A stretch of 64,000 nt of DNA from Russula earlei (lineage: Eukaryota > Basidiomycota > Agaricomycetes > Russulales > Russulaceae). Shown here one piece after another: positions 13,247-25,161 of this stretch (position 1 is its first letter; every line of letters starts with the position of its first letter). The position numbers were made by a program, and so were the translations under genes. Where the stretch lies: NCBI GenBank assembly GCA_025769875.1, contig JAGFNK010000217.1:18530-82529 (forward strand). Reading direction: 5' to 3'. The notes beneath the pieces are model-generated. The model saw only the letters and a program-made list of their open reading frames with translations, had not been told where the DNA came from and ran no database searches.

Positions 13247-15043
13247 ATGCTTCCTCAGCCACCATCGCCAATCGTATCTTCTTCTTCTACCCTGTGGGCA
13301 ACTGGTATTTTCCCGCCCCGATGACCCCTTTTCTTTGTTTCTGCTAATGTACTATAAAATTTCTTCTAGCTTCCAAAGAATGGGTCATACCCGCAAAGCC
13401 GAAACCTGGCCGTAAGCCGAAGAAGGATTCGGCCCCGCCATCTGTCCAGCAGAACGATGTAAAGTTTACCGTTCCATAGGCTCCCAAGAATGACTCAAAC
13501 TTCTGGGGTTTAGGTACCAGATGCCAACGGTCGGCGCGTCCAAAACAGGTATATGAGTTCCGTCGATGCTTTCCCCAACGTGCTAATGACTGGAAGGGCG
13601 GCACAGCGCGCCTTCAGAGAACGCAAGCAATCGCTGCTGGCAGAGCTTCAAGCACGCATTCAGCTCTATGAGCAGGGCGAGGTCGAGCGTAACGTTGCCA
13701 TCCAAACTGTAGCCAAGCGTCTTAAGGAAGAGAACGACAACCTCCGTTCCGAGAATGCCCAGCTCAAGGAGATGATCGCCAACTATGAGCGTGAATATTC
13801 TCCACCAAAGCCAGAAGAAAACAAGAGGTGGAGGGATGACCCGTCCGCTCCTGTTGACGATCAAAATCTGCCGAAGAAGAAAAGTAAGCTCGACGCCATC
13901 AAGAGTCCATCCTCACTGCAGGTCCATACATCGAATACCATGACATTGACAACATCTTCCACACCGTCTCAAGTCTCTTCTCTACGTTCGAACATTTCAT
14001 CAGAGCCCGGTCCGTCCTCTCTCCCAAGCCCGGCCGCTCGAGCAGATGTCATGTTCCCACCAGCAAGTTCGACTCTCGAGAACATAAATATATTCAACTT
14101 CCCTCCTGACTGTAAAGCCTCGGCGTTCAACGGTATTCACTCCATGGGAGCCTTTGAATGTGGTCTTTGCATGGACGGCACTTCCTGTGTTTGCCGTGAG
14201 ATGGCCCTCAACCCTCCTTCCACTTCATTCAAAGCAGAAACTACGGAGCCAGCACCCGCCTTGGTACCCGTCACGTTGCCTCCCGCTTCCCAGATAGGCG
14301 CACAGTCTATTCTGGACAACCTCCCACCATATCAACCCCCCGTCCCTCTTCGACGGCGTCCCGAAGTGAGACCTCTCAGGTCATTCTTTCCTGTCGTCCC
14401 TCTCTCCGGAAACCTCTCGCAAGTCACGCAAACGAGTCAAGCGGACTGCTCAGGCGATCCATCGAACTGTCTGGCGTGTGCGGATGACGTATTTGGGCAA
14501 GCGTTCTGTGCCGCCGTTGGAGAGTCCTTAGCTGCTGGCGGCCCGTGTGCTGATTGTCCCCGTGGCACCAAATGCACGGACAACGCGTCTTCGAACGCGT
14601 CCCGAGAGGGCGGTAACCGAGCGGAGGAGACCATCCCCACAAGCGACGCTTGGCGGCGATTGAAATCGCACCCCAACGTATCGTTCGCCGATCTAACATT
14701 GTTGGCCGAAGTCGTGGCGCGGAGGTCGAAGTGCACGGGCCCTACGGTGGTCATCTCTCCCCCGCCAGGTTCGGTCACACCTGAGAGAGCAGCTTCTCCA
14801 GTTGCACCGTCAGAGGTCCGCCCAGCCGCAACATCAGACAACGACGTCATTCTACTGTCCGATCCACACGCACTCTATCATGAGAAGGAGCGGGAACGTT
14901 CAGCGTGTCCCTCCCCAGAGCTGGCGCCCAAGGAAGAGCTCATTCGGTGCTCGCGGACGCGATCGGTGCGCAAGGTCCACGCGGCTGGCGTGAGAGAAGC
15001 GCTGGCTCTTCTAGATTCGCGGTTTCGCGGTCGCTGTGAGTGA
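13247..15043 (+). CDS. HapX-like iron-regulatory bZIP transcription factor
   Basis: The ATG at 13247 opens a short exon (MLPQPPSPIVSSSST) spliced at about 13304 to SKEWVIPAKPKPGRKPKK (residues about 21-38). This is the Hap4-like segment that binds the CCAAT-binding complex. Two more short introns lead to the bZIP basic region NRAAQRAFRERK (about 60-71) and a leucine-zipper-like coiled coil. Downstream are Cys-rich clusters: CGLCMDGTSCVC, and CSGDPSNCLAC with FCAAV and CADCPRGTKC. These match the Cys-rich regions through which HapX proteins sense iron. Together the three parts identify HapX rather than a Yap1-type bZIP, which lacks the N-terminal segment. HapX represses iron-consuming genes in iron shortage. 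The large last exon (about 13610-15043) is intact; total about 540 aa. Confidence 0.88.
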
Positions 15044-15160
15044 GGTGCATCGGGACGTGTGTGTGCCAGATATCGATATCTAACTCATCAATCGAGTGTG
15101 TTTCCGCTGATTACTGCATTCTTAGAGTCCATCCCTGCACACATCTAGAGTAATCGAGTT

Positions 15161-17713
15161 TTATGGCTGATATGATTGTGATGCTCCGATTCGTGATGAA
15201 CTATGATGACCCTTAACGTACATCAAGGTCCCGTGCTGCGAGTCCCTACGTGATTTCTTTGTTAAAAACCATGTCCTGAACAACTCCTCCAGCGAGCTGA
15301 TAAATTTGCGGCGTTCGTTATCTGACAGCTTCTTCGATGAGACGCGGCCATCATACAGGTTCCGTAGATGGGACACAAGTATCTTGAGTGATGCACGCTC
15401 AAAGTTGTGTGGCAAAGGCGCAACTAAGGGCCATAAACTGATTAACGTTTGGCGTGCGAGGCGGTATGCTCCAATTGCGTAGAACACACTCGTGATGGCG
15501 TCTATGGCAGGAACATCAGGTCGGACACCAGCGGCAACCATTTGCCGGAGGACTCGCATCGCCCCTTCGGGATTTTTCTGGCGCGCATAGCCCACAATGA
15601 GGATGGTGCGCATGACACAATTGGGCCTGATCCCCCCTTTCTCCGCTGAACTCATTACTGCCTCCGCTGCGGCCAATTCGCCTGTTGCGGCATAACCCTC
15701 CATCAGCGCGGCATAATGGTATTCATTGGGATGCAATCCACGCTCAAGCATCATTTGAAATATCTTCCTGGCTGTGTCCATGTCCATCTTTATCACGGCC
15801 TCGTGTCGAATTCGGATAGCGAACATCCGGTGGTCCGCGAGCACGCCACGATCGGCTAAGGATTGGACGGTTGGCCGGATACCGTCGACCTGGCGAGCGA
15901 GAACAGGGAAGACGCCAGCAGTCGGGTCAAAGGATGTGCCCACGGCCGATGTCCGAGCCAGGGGTGATGGAAGACGGGTTGGGAAGGGTCCATGCTTTCC
16001 AGAAGGGGTGGCATTCCAGCCTGATCGCTTGGCGCTACGAAAGCGCCGATGAAGGCTTTTGGCCACCAATCGAGGTAGGCTGGATACCGAAAGGTCGTTC
16101 GGGACGAATTCCTTGGCGACACGAGCGACATCAGCCACGGTGTATCGTTCAGCATTGAGGTGGGATACTAGAAGCCTTTTGGTGTGATCATCAGGGTTTA
16201 CTTGACACTTTTGCATTAAGCGCAGAGAGGCTTGCAACCCATCGATGCCATGTAACTGCAACAAGCCAACTGCCAAAGCATTAAGAATCTCGACAGTTGG
16301 CTTAGGTAGAGTGCGAGGTAAGTGTAACCCCTCTTGAGGTCCAGATGAGAGAGGTATCCTTTCAAGGACGGCCTGAAAACCCTCGACGTCCGCGCAGATG
16401 GATGAAACGACACCGATCGCAGCACGCGGCCGGCCAATGGCGAAGTAGAGGCGAATAAGGGCAGCGATAAACCGGCTGTCAAGAGTGAGACCAGAGCGTT
16501 CCACTTGCTCCAAAAGGCTATGTGCGGAAACTGAGTCGCCTTTGGAAGCCATGTAATGAAGAAGAATGGTGTATGTGGCAATGTCCGGCAGAATACGACG
16601 CGAGGCGTGACCACAACTTGATGAACGAATGAGATCTGAAAGAACAGCGTCCTCTCCTTCGCGTCTCAAGGGGTCTACGCCAAGCGACAGTTGGAATACG
16701 TCGAACGTTCCGAAATCGAAATGACGGACAAGCGATATGATACGTTCTATATCGTGGGCATCTATCGAGAATTGCAGCAAGGCGTTCAAGATGCGAGTAG
16801 AGGTTTTCGCGCCTGCATCTCGGAGGGCATCGAGGGCGCGCGTCTGGACAACAACATCCGGGCCAAAGGTGCGATATGCAGAGATGATAGTAGCCTGCGT
16901 GCGGGTATCGATGGGAAACCCTGCTTTCGACATCTGTTGAATGACGGCCATGGCTTTGACGATGTTTCGATTGCGGAGATGGCCAGATAAAAGAAGGTGA
17001 TATGTCCTCCGGCTCGGTGACAGACCCTCTTCTTCGAACCATCCTAAAGCACGATCCAAACGTGCAAACCGTGACGTTTCGACCAGCGCACGAATACACC
17101 AATCTAGAAGGCGGACTGTGTGACGTCCCAACTGACGTTTTTGAAGATGAGCTAAAGGGGGTATCAACCTCCATTCCCGAGCCTCGGCGAGTCGGCGAGC
17201 GACTGCTTCGTACACCTCCCTTTCCAAACGACAACCGCAACGATGTGCAGCAGCTAGGACCAGAAGTACTGTGTGGGGACGTGCGGTAGATATCATCTGT
17301 TGGGCAAGGCTGGACGCCGTGCGACTGTCGGAGAATGCGCGGAGCAAGCCGGGGTTTGTCAAAATGTTCGTTACATTCTTTCCCGAGGATTGAGTAGCGG
17401 TGGGGCGTGAACGTCTCATTGTTCGGATGTGTTCTAAAACAAGGTCGTGACTGGGGGGTGCAATCGACTGATGCTTGGGGAGTTGGCGAGTGCTCTGGGA
17501 AGGGCCGTCGGACGTATTTAGTTCGTCGGAATCGCGTGGCACGGGGACTGACCGCGCCCTTCGTCGGGAAAGAGCAAAAGATCTCAGGCATGTGAGGGGA
17601 AGGGAAAGGTATGGACGGGGATTCCGGAGTGACGAGAGAATGAAAATATCGGCCAGAGAGTGTAGGAGCTGATGGAGAGCTTGTCTGTTGCCACTGCCAA
17701 CTCTCCAAAGCAT
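15161..17713 (-). CDS. Pentatricopeptide repeat (PPR) protein, probably mitochondrial
   Basis: A single exon of about 850 codons, unusual here, where most genes have many introns. The ATG at 17713 starts MLWRVGSGNRQALHQ, and the N-terminus is rich in Arg, Ser and Leu, fitting mitochondrial import. PPR-like helical pairs recur, for example EEEGLSPSRRTYHLLLSGHL, IQQMSKAGFPIDTRT, MMLERGLHPNEYHYAALMEG and QMVAAGVRPDVPAIDAITSV. Such proteins bind organellar RNA and act in its stability or translation. The stop is at 15161, about 120 bp from the convergent HapX-like gene. The repeats diverge enough that I cannot name an orthologue. Confidence 0.85.
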   Translation of the reverse strand: MLWRVGSGNRQALHQLLHSLADIFILSSLRNPRPYLSLPLTCLRSFALSRRRARSVPVPRDSDELNTSDGPSQSTRQLPKHQSIAPPSHDLVLEHIRTMRRSRPTATQSSGKNVTNILTNPGLLRAFSDSRTASSLAQQMISTARPHTVLLVLAAAHRCGCRLEREVYEAVARRLAEAREWRLIPPLAHLQKRQLGRHTVRLLDWCIRALVETSRFARLDRALGWFEEEGLSPSRRTYHLLLSGHLRNRNIVKAMAVIQQMSKAGFPIDTRTQATIISAYRTFGPDVVVQTRALDALRDAGAKTSTRILNALLQFSIDAHDIERIISLVRHFDFGTFDVFQLSLGVDPLRREGEDAVLSDLIRSSSCGHASRRILPDIATYTILLHYMASKGDSVSAHSLLEQVERSGLTLDSRFIAALIRLYFAIGRPRAAIGVVSSICADVEGFQAVLERIPLSSGPQEGLHLPRTLPKPTVEILNALAVGLLQLHGIDGLQASLRLMQKCQVNPDDHTKRLLVSHLNAERYTVADVARVAKEFVPNDLSVSSLPRLVAKSLHRRFRSAKRSGWNATPSGKHGPFPTRLPSPLARTSAVGTSFDPTAGVFPVLARQVDGIRPTVQSLADRGVLADHRMFAIRIRHEAVIKMDMDTARKIFQMMLERGLHPNEYHYAALMEGYAATGELAAAEAVMSSAEKGGIRPNCVMRTILIVGYARQKNPEGAMRVLRQMVAAGVRPDVPAIDAITSVFYAIGAYRLARQTLISLWPLVAPLPHNFERASLKILVSHLRNLYDGRVSSKKLSDNERRKFISSLEELFRTWFLTKKSRRDSQHGTLMYVKGHHSSSRIGASQSYQP

Positions 17714-19059
17714 GGACAGCCCGGTCAAACGTCAGGAGAGAACGGTGTTAAGACACCGTGGACGTGGGCTGTGAAGACGGCGGTAAGCGATCGAGAGAAA
17801 AGGGAAGCACACGTGGAAGAGGGAAGGCAGAAACGACCTCACATGAACCACGAGGCAGGACAGAGAGGAGAACGAGTTGACAAAAAGAGGCCTACGCTGG
17901 CCAACGCAGGACGGGACGGAGAGGATGGGACAGGTGCGGTAATTCGGGTGGGAGACGCATACAGTCAACGGTCGCGGTCGGTCACCCGGTCACCCCTGTC
18001 CCCTTCAGCGGGTATTGCCGCACTCGGTCAGTCCCTCAAGCGAGATCTCTGTTCTGGTTTTCTTTTTCACCTTAGCTTAGCATGAAACCGCAAACCCGCT
18101 TGGGCGCCACCAGTCTATACTTTTACGAGGGCCAACGCCGTCCCATGAAATTTTAATTTCTTTCGCAAAATCATCCATCCCGCCCGGCTGCAATAGGAAA
18201 GGGGGTAAGGTAACGGTAGGGTAAGGGAATAAATGGCGCGGGCGTGGGAGGTTTCGTCTGTGGCTCGACGTGGGACGTCGAAGTAGCCGGTCACCTCTGG
18301 GGGCCGCCCATTACCTACTGTGTCCGATGAGCTCTGCCACACAAAAAACATGTCTTGTTTCCTTGCAGCCAAAAGATCAGTGAGTCATCTTCACTTTGAT
18401 CATGTTTGAGTCAACTCGGAGAGAACAGGCCTTCGGACGATGGAACGTAGATCCCGTGTATGTCGCATTATGTGAACAGGTCGTTGTCTGTGCATTCCGG
18501 TCTCACGATCTGCTCGGCAGGCGCTGGTCCGAAAGGCACGCTGATTTCATGAAGCTCCCCACCCCGGTTCGATGGCGGACTATCGAGCAACTCCAATGCC
18601 TCGATTCTCATCAATTCTGCACTCCAAAGCTCAACTTTGACATCTACCTCCGCTCTCAGTCACTTTACCGACGCAAGGTTTGTTCAATTGCCCATTCCCG
18701 CGGAATGAATCAATTCCGGCCGACTGGCCCTGACGCGTGTTTTGGGTTACTTCCCAGGTCGTTTAGTGTTGATGGTCGCTCATTTCAATGTCAATGCTCA
18801 ATACCGTCTGCCCACGAATGGTAGAACCCTGGAGCGCCCGGAGATCCGCTTGTCGATTGACTGTTAGACGCTCGACCCATCGCGTAAGGGTATCAAAAAT
18901 CTACACCTAACTCAACCGCCGCCCTGGCGACGGCGCGAGAAACCATGAGTTTCATCGCTTTGCCTGCCCCGAGCTGTTCGCCGTGAAATGACGCGTGGCA
19001 TGCGAATGTATAAAAAGGTCGGATGATCGTGCTAACTCCCTAGTTACCTCGCCGTTCCT
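17714..19059. other. Intergenic region between divergent genes
   Basis: This separates the starts of the PPR gene and the adenylate-forming enzyme. It holds an unassigned plus-strand open frame at 18396-18824 with no recognisable motif or codon signal. Otherwise I see only promoter-like sequence, including the TATA box listed separately. Confidence 0.5.
19009..19016 (+). promoter_or_regulatory. TATA box of the adenylate-forming enzyme gene
   Basis: TATAAAAA lies 51 bp upstream of the ATG at 19060, a normal spacing for a short 5' leader. Confidence 0.55.
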
Positions 19060-20960
19060 ATGGCTCACATCCACTCCCTTAGGTCGCACCTTACAGTGCT
19101 TCAGACCAGCGCGTCCCATTTCCCCTCTTTGCCCGCCTTCTATGTACCTCAGTCTTTCTCAGAGTCGGGTGACGTAGCATCCTGGGAGCCCGTCTCGTAC
19201 ATCCAATTTCTCCTCGACGTTGAATTATTCGCAAGACATTGGGGCCATGTGCTTAGGCACGATGGCGTCCCTCCGCGGTCTGTCATCGGCATGTGGTCAG
19301 TCAATTTATACTTCATTTCACCCTTCGATGTCCAATAATATGTTATTCTAGGTTGAGTGGCATGACCTACGTTGACGTCCTACACATCTACGGACTCACA
19401 CGTGCTGGCTATATCCCACAACTCTTCAGCATTCGACTACCCAATCCTGACGTTGTTTATGAACTGCTTGGCAAGGCAAATGCCTGTGCACTTCTTGTCG
19501 ACCCGTCATTCGAAGGTCTTCTCAAACACTGTCCTGTTCCGACACATCACGCTGCTACGACAATATCCGATATAAATTCCCATGATGCGCCCCTCCCAAC
19601 CCTCCTCAAGCTCAAAGAGGATGACATCGTCTTTATCTTCCATACTAGTGGTTCCACTTCGGGTACCCCCAAGCTCGTACCTTGCAGTTTGTCCTGGCTT
19701 GATTCTACTATCACCAAGTCGCATCAAATTGCGAAGCCTGTTAGCCGAACTGAGCGCAATCAAGATGTCACAGTGTGGATGTGAGTGATCCGAGTTTATG
19801 CCTTCCGCACCGAGTTGAATAAGATCTAAAAGGGGGAGCATGTGCCACATTGCACAGTCATTCAGTGAGTTGCCACCAAAGAATCCACCGATCTGATCGT
19901 TCTGACGCCCATCTATCAGTGTTACTTGGATCTCTCCAACATGGTACCTGTACTGTCCAGCCTTCTAAGCAGGCGTTTTCATCAAACGAACTATTATTGA
20001 TGATTCGGGACTGCGGTGTGAATCGCCTTAATCAGTTTGCCACATTCCTCACCCACCACCTTCGACACTCTCGGCAAACCCCGAAACTCCTTGCGCTCAT
20101 GCAAACCCTGGACGACGCGCTGTACAGTGGTCTGGCACTTCCACAGGAAGAGGAGGAATGGGCACACGCAAACGGGATAAAGCTACGCGTGAGTACGCAT
20201 ACTTTTTGATGCATCTGTGTCTAATCCTCCACAAGAACCTCTTTGGTAGTACAGAATGTGCTGCAATGCTCGTGTCAACGGGAGACTCCGACATGTATCT
20301 TCAACCCCTTGATGGGATGTCATACGCGTTCCTTCCAATAGCCGAAACCGAAACCGAAACCGAGACCGAGACCCCGTCAGAGGAACAGTCTGCATCTTTG
20401 CTCGAACTTGTCATACTCGCGGAGTCACCGGACTGTCCGGCTAGCTCCTTGCGGGCCGCCGATGGACACTTCCATACAGGGGATCTTTTTCAAGAGGTCC
20501 GACCCGGCTATTATATTTCCAAGGGCCGAGATGACGACTGGATCAAGAGCGAAAACAGTCTTCGTTGTGATACCAAGTACGCTCCACCTTCGTCTCTATG
20601 ACCCTGGTTGACCTGTTCTGCAGGGCTATCGAGGACAACGTCCGCGCAACTTGTGGTGATCTGGTGTCTGAGTGTGTCGTTGTTGGCAACGGTCGTCCAT
20701 CACCAGCGCTATTCATCGAGACGAACTCGGATATGCCCCAGCTCAAATTGAAACGGGAAATTCTCCGACGCACCCGACAGTTCCACTCCAGAAGATACTT
20801 GCACGAACGAATTAGTTCAGCAGACGTGATCGTGGTCGTTGAAAAAGGTTCATTACCCAGAACAGCCACTAAAGGCAACGTTCGTAGGAGAGCAACAGAA
20901 GAGGCCTTTAGGACTCTTCTGGACAAGATCTATAATGCGGAATGGACCGGAACATCATGA
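19060..20960 (+). CDS. Stand-alone adenylate-forming (AMP-binding) enzyme
   Basis: Six exons join cleanly. Core adenylation motifs are in order: A3 P-loop FIFHTSGSTSGTPKLVP, A5 NLFGSTECAAML, A7 GHFHTGDLF, A8 GYYISKGRDDDWIKSENS and A10 LPRTATKGNVRR, which holds the catalytic lysine. The product is about 540 aa and ends soon after A10. There is no carrier-protein, reductase or thioesterase domain, unlike NRPS-like aryl reductases. It should activate a carboxylic acid as an acyl-AMP and perhaps pass it to CoA. Sequence style resembles the fungal NRPS-like adenylation domains more than classical acyl-CoA synthetases, so the substrate is unknown. No frameshift was found. Confidence 0.82.
20342..20375 (+). 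repeat. Coding hexanucleotide repeat (Glu-Thr)n
   Basis: Tandem copies of a GAAACC/GAGACC unit encode alternating Glu-Thr in the adenylation enzyme between motifs A5 and A7. The unit is in frame, so length change would not break the gene. Confidence 0.85.
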
Positions 20961-21181
20961 GTAATCATGGACTTTACAGGCACCTATTACATTTACACCC
21001 GTTATTATCTCGCAGAGATAATTGTATCTCCGATATGACTACCCATACTGGTAGGATTAATGCGTAGTAGTACTAATAAGGGCACGGCCTTTTAGTTTTC
21101 ATTTTACAATAGTACAATAATCGCACCTACTCCTAAAATATTAAATCTTGCTTATTATCGCCCTTCGTTACCTGGGGCATC

Positions 21182-22102
21182 TCAAACATCCGATATGGTG
21201 ATGAGGACTTGTTGAGAGTTTATTTGCATATGAAGGAGCTCAGTATGGTTAATGGCCGTCTTGACATGTACATGAATGTCAAGATGTTGAGGCAAAGATG
21301 ACATTTCTTGTTCATTCGCCGCGTTGTGGGAGGGAGGAACAATACGAATCAAGTCCAGCGTAATCTGATGTGTCAGGAAAAAATCATGACTAGACTTTGG
21401 AATCGAACTGATCCGATTCACTGATGTTGGAAAAGATGGAAGGGACAGCCCATACAACTGTAAAGGGTCATTACGCGCCGCAGAAGTAGGGCTTTGCCCC
21501 CACGTAAGGATAACAGTGACGGGATAATGTGATCGACGGAAATCCCACAAGGATCTGACGATGGACAGTGGTGTTGCAAGGCTGATTGGATGTGCTGATG
21601 CGAGTTGTTCGGCCTCTACGCAGTCGAGCCAGTAAAAACTGCTGGCGGAATCGATGGCGAGAAGAGCGATCTCGGAGGTGGGAAGATTACGCATATGATA
21701 CGACGACAAATTAGCTAAACCAGCTGCGAGCTGTGATGAGGACTTTGGGCGGAAGATGTGAATGTTTCGAAGGGCGACGATCTGCCCTGTGGCAATTTCG
21801 TCAGAGGAGAAGCTGTCTGGCAGGCGCGCCCGCAGTAATGTTCGAAGACGGTGGATATCGAAGGTACCATCTGTGTCGAACACGATTGAGACCTTGTTCC
21901 AGCCACCGAAGCGGAGTGGAAGAATGCAGGAGCATATCAGGTAGTAGAGAAGATGTGTTTTCCCTGAGCCGGGAGGACCCCGGACTTCAATAACATCGCC
22001 ACGATGGAGGGAGGACAGACATGAGAGTCCGGGAAATGGTGGTGTAGGGATTCCGGTAGATGCGGGGGCTGTGCTGAGACATGGCAAATTTTTCCCAAAC
22101 AA
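21182..22102 (-). CDS. XRCC2-like RecA/Rad51 paralogue
   Basis: The Walker A motif is EVRGPPGSGKTHLLYYLI, followed by CILP and a GG turn as in XRCC2. VSIVFDTDGTFDIHRL and a Walker B-like ALLAIDSASSFYWLD then follow, again like XRCC2. Length is 306 aa if read as one exon from 22102. An alternative start at 22205 (ATG-AG, donor GTAAAA, acceptor CTCAG) would give MSTAPAST and avoid translating what looks like intron; I cannot decide between them. Rad51 paralogues of this group act in homologous recombination as mediator complexes. The C-terminal third is divergent. It is divergent from the coiled-coil gene across about 180-280 bp. Confidence 0.75.
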   Translation of the reverse strand: MFGKNLPCLSTAPASTGIPTPPFPGLSCLSSLHRGDVIEVRGPPGSGKTHLLYYLICSCILPLRFGGWNKVSIVFDTDGTFDIHRLRTLLRARLPDSFSSDEIATGQIVALRNIHIFRPKSSSQLAAGLANLSSYHMRNLPTSEIALLAIDSASSFYWLDCVEAEQLASAHPISLATPLSIVRSLWDFRRSHYPVTVILTWGQSPTSAARNDPLQLYGLSLPSFPTSVNRISSIPKSSHDFFLTHQITLDLIRIVPPSHNAANEQEMSSLPQHLDIHVHVKTAINHTELLHMQINSQQVLITISDV

Positions 22103-22385
22103 GCAAGAAAAAAAACTAACAGTTGGATCGCGCGGTGCTCAACAGCTGTTAATGGAGTGGAGTGAGTGGTCCGACTTTTGATCTGAGAGAGAAATTTTAC
22201 CTCATCAAGGGATTCTGATTCCAAGTCGTACTCGTTCTCCATCATCAATGGCTCGTCTCTGCTGATGGCCGGCCTCGTTTTGTTTTGATGGCGGCACACG
22301 TGACCAGGAACGCGAGCGGGCGGGCGAGGGGGTCGAGGACAGGCTTTGCTTGACTTGACCAACGGAAGCAACACGTCCACATAGA

Positions 22386-24860
22386 ATGTCTACTGCTGCC
22401 CCAAAGGCTACCCCTTCTCCGTCCCCTCGCCGTTCCTCGTCTATATCGTCACATCCCAATACAACTACCATCACAAGGGGCGCCACGGCTCGTTCTGCAA
22501 TCAATCCTCGTGTTTCTGCCTCCCTCAACCCCCCACGGCGTACGTCCGTCAAGAGCACAACACCTCCACCAGTCAGCCGAGATGCCACGGAGGTACTGGC
22601 TGCATCCCTCAAGCGAGAGACAGAAGAGAAGGAGAGGGTGTGTGATCGCGTCCCTATCTATTCTTCGCGTCAACCACCGTGCTCAAGTGCTCGTAGCTTC
22701 TCATTCAATTACAGAACAAGGACCAGACTATTACAACCCTAACCGAGGAGACTGTCAACTTCTCCACAGCGCTGAACACAGCCGAGACACGGTTATATGA
22801 GTTCTATGCCGAGCAGGCTAGAATGGAAGAGGAACTGGCTGCCCGCATCGAGGTCACGGAGAAGCTCAGGGCGCAGGTCCGCGAGCTTGAAAAGGAGAAG
22901 CGTGATCTACACAGAAGATACAATGAACAGGTAGGTCCGCGATATTCGACATGTCCTGCTAAGGTAGTAAACACGTGTTTCCAATAAGACTGCTACCTTT
23001 GAGGCGGAACGCCAAGCTTTCTATGATAACGAGAATCATCTCAAGTCTCGTATCCAGTCCCTCACACAAGTACGGTCACAAGAAGCAGTACCACGATCAC
23101 CGAATGTACCTGATACACCAGAAGCGGAGACAGAGGACGACGTGGAAGAGGAAGTTGTCGAATCCTCCGTTTCATCTCATGCGAAGGAAGATCTTGACGC
23201 GGAACCCGCTGAGCTGACAGCTCTGAAGCTAGAATTGTCCACCCTGTCTACATCCTATGCGTCACTTCAGAGCACCCTCGTCCTTTTGCAGACGCAGCTC
23301 GTCGACCTAAAGCGGGTGAATAATCAACTTCAGGAGGAGAACGAAAGCTACAACATTCTTCTACGCGAAAAGACTCTCAGCGGTCAGTACGACCTATTCA
23401 GGCGGGTTGGCGGGGACAGGTCCAGTTATGACGAAGACAGCCAGACGGACGACATGGCTGACGTCCAAAGTATGCGAAGTGGTGCACACAGCAGCCAACT
23501 AGGCACAGTCGACGAACACCCGAATGAGGACGATTTGCAAACCAACTTTGGCGCAGATCGTAGCGCTCTCATGCAAAATTCCGATGACGAGGGCTCTCTG
23601 GAGAGAGAGGGTTCGAACCGCGGCGGCAAACGCAATCGTCATGGTCGTAGTCGCCATGGTGGCTCTTCACGTTCTCCCGTGTCTCGGGGCGAATGCCTTG
23701 CTGGACTGCCTATCACTGGGCCGGGGCTTGACCTGGCCGCCGAGTTGGGAAGAGCCGAAAACAGAGGCATATCCGAAGATCAAACGGACGACGTCTCTGG
23801 CCCGCCAAGAGATAAACGAGGAAAGAAGCTTTCGTCCGAATCAAGGAAGGGTTCCGCGCCGGATGCTGGAATGGAACGGACCCGATCTCTTAACGAGGTG
23901 GATACCTTGCGAAACGAGATCAAATCCCTCAAAGACGCAAACAAGGCGCTCTCTCTCTATGCGTCGAAGATTATTGATAGAATTATCGCCCAGGAAGGGT
24001 TTGAGCATGTCTTGGCTATTGATTATGATGCAAAGTCACCCGCTACTCCAACCGTACCGGTAACTTCTTCACACACATCCGCGGAAGCTGACAAGAAGTC
24101 GAAGCGGCGCAATACGATGTATGCCAGTTCTGATTCTAATCCTCCCCCACGCGTCGAAAAACTCACCACGTTCAACTCACCACCTCCGAATAACTCCCCG
24201 CCACAGCGCTCAAACCGGCGTTCGTTATCCTTTGACTGGCGTGCGCTCTCTTCATTCGTAAGTGGGGACAAGGACAAGAAGCCCGACACAAATCCCAACC
24301 TTCGCCCCCTCACGCTCAAACCTGGTACCAGAATCGGCGGCGCACGCAAACTCGAAACACTGGAGGATGAGGAGGACCGCAGAGAGCGCGAGCGGCTAAA
24401 TGCGACAATGAAGCTCATGGGCATCGAGAAGCCTCCTCTGCCACAAAGGATCCAGTCAGTCAATGCCCTGTCGGAGACGTCCACACCCACCTCAACGGCG
24501 GAAAGTGTGGCGAGCTCATCGCTCGTCTCTCGCTTCTCGTTATTTCGCCGTACGACCGCAACCCCCGACCTAGCAGCCAATTCTTCCGCTGCAGCATTGC
24601 AAGGGAGCCCGCAAGGAAACCCCACCAACCTTACTCATGACACGCTCGTCCAGGCGCAGGCAGAAGAATCGCTAGCTGCGCTTGACGCACAGGAGCGTAT
24701 GCTTAGTGCTGAGATGGCTAAGGGAGGCAATGGTGGCTTCACTGAAATCCTGCCTCGCCGCAAGTCCGGAAGCAGGCGCTCATACACAAGTGGCGGCGGG
24801 AGCGGAAGCGGAAGCACTGTATGGAGTGCCGGTATGAGCCGCGCCGGTGAGGATGACTGA
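22386..24860 (+). CDS. Coiled-coil protein of unknown function
   Basis: The first exon encodes a Ser/Pro/Thr-rich N-terminus. The second (from about 22719) encodes heptad-rich sequence, including VRELEKEKRDLHRRYNEQ, and the third (from about 22990) is a long exon. Further coiled coil occurs around LQTQLVDLKRVNNQLQEENE and LRNEIKSLKDANKALSLYAS. The rest is acidic or Ser-rich and probably disordered, ending in a Gly/Ser tail at 24860. It is about 780 aa and uninterrupted. No catalytic motif is visible. Such proteins are often scaffolds or cytoskeleton adaptors in basidiomycetes, but I do not recognise this one. Confidence 0.75.
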
Positions 24861-25161
24861 CCAATCGAACCCTGATCACTGTAACCTCGGAAGTATACCA
24901 TCGCTTAGAGCGTCATTATTTACCCCACTTTCTCCACTAGGTCACGATCAACTTGCAGAACGCATTTATTAGATACCACTAGAAAATATATACACTTTAT
25001 GTAATTCACCCGCAAACAGAGATTGGAGTTTTGAGCGAGGGTCGGACTGGTGGAGAAAATTAGACGAGGAATGTCATATTGCCGTCACAACGATGAAACC
25101 AGACTGATGACGTTGGGCCAGCTTCTGACGCCAATGCGCAGTATCATCCGCGGTCTATTGT
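24861..25161. other. Convergent 3' intergenic region
   Basis: This separates the ends of the coiled-coil gene and SLX9. I see only 3' untranslated-like AT-rich sequence. Confidence 0.5.

Noticed and set aside
16518..17708. 396-codon minus-strand open frame
   Set aside because: It overlaps the PPR gene in another frame, has no motif, and is a shadow of that long coding exon.
18396..18824. 142-codon open frame upstream of the adenylating enzyme
   Set aside because: No recognisable domain, splice pattern or homologue signature; probably chance in intergenic DNA.
15161..20960. A secondary-metabolite cluster around the adenylating enzyme
   Set aside because: Neighbours are a PPR protein, HapX-like and an XRCC2-like protein; no tailoring enzymes, transporter or cluster regulator are present.
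24023..24628. 201-codon open frame antisense to the coiled-coil gene
   Set aside because: It mirrors Ser/Arg-rich coding sequence on the other strand and shows no start context or conserved motif.
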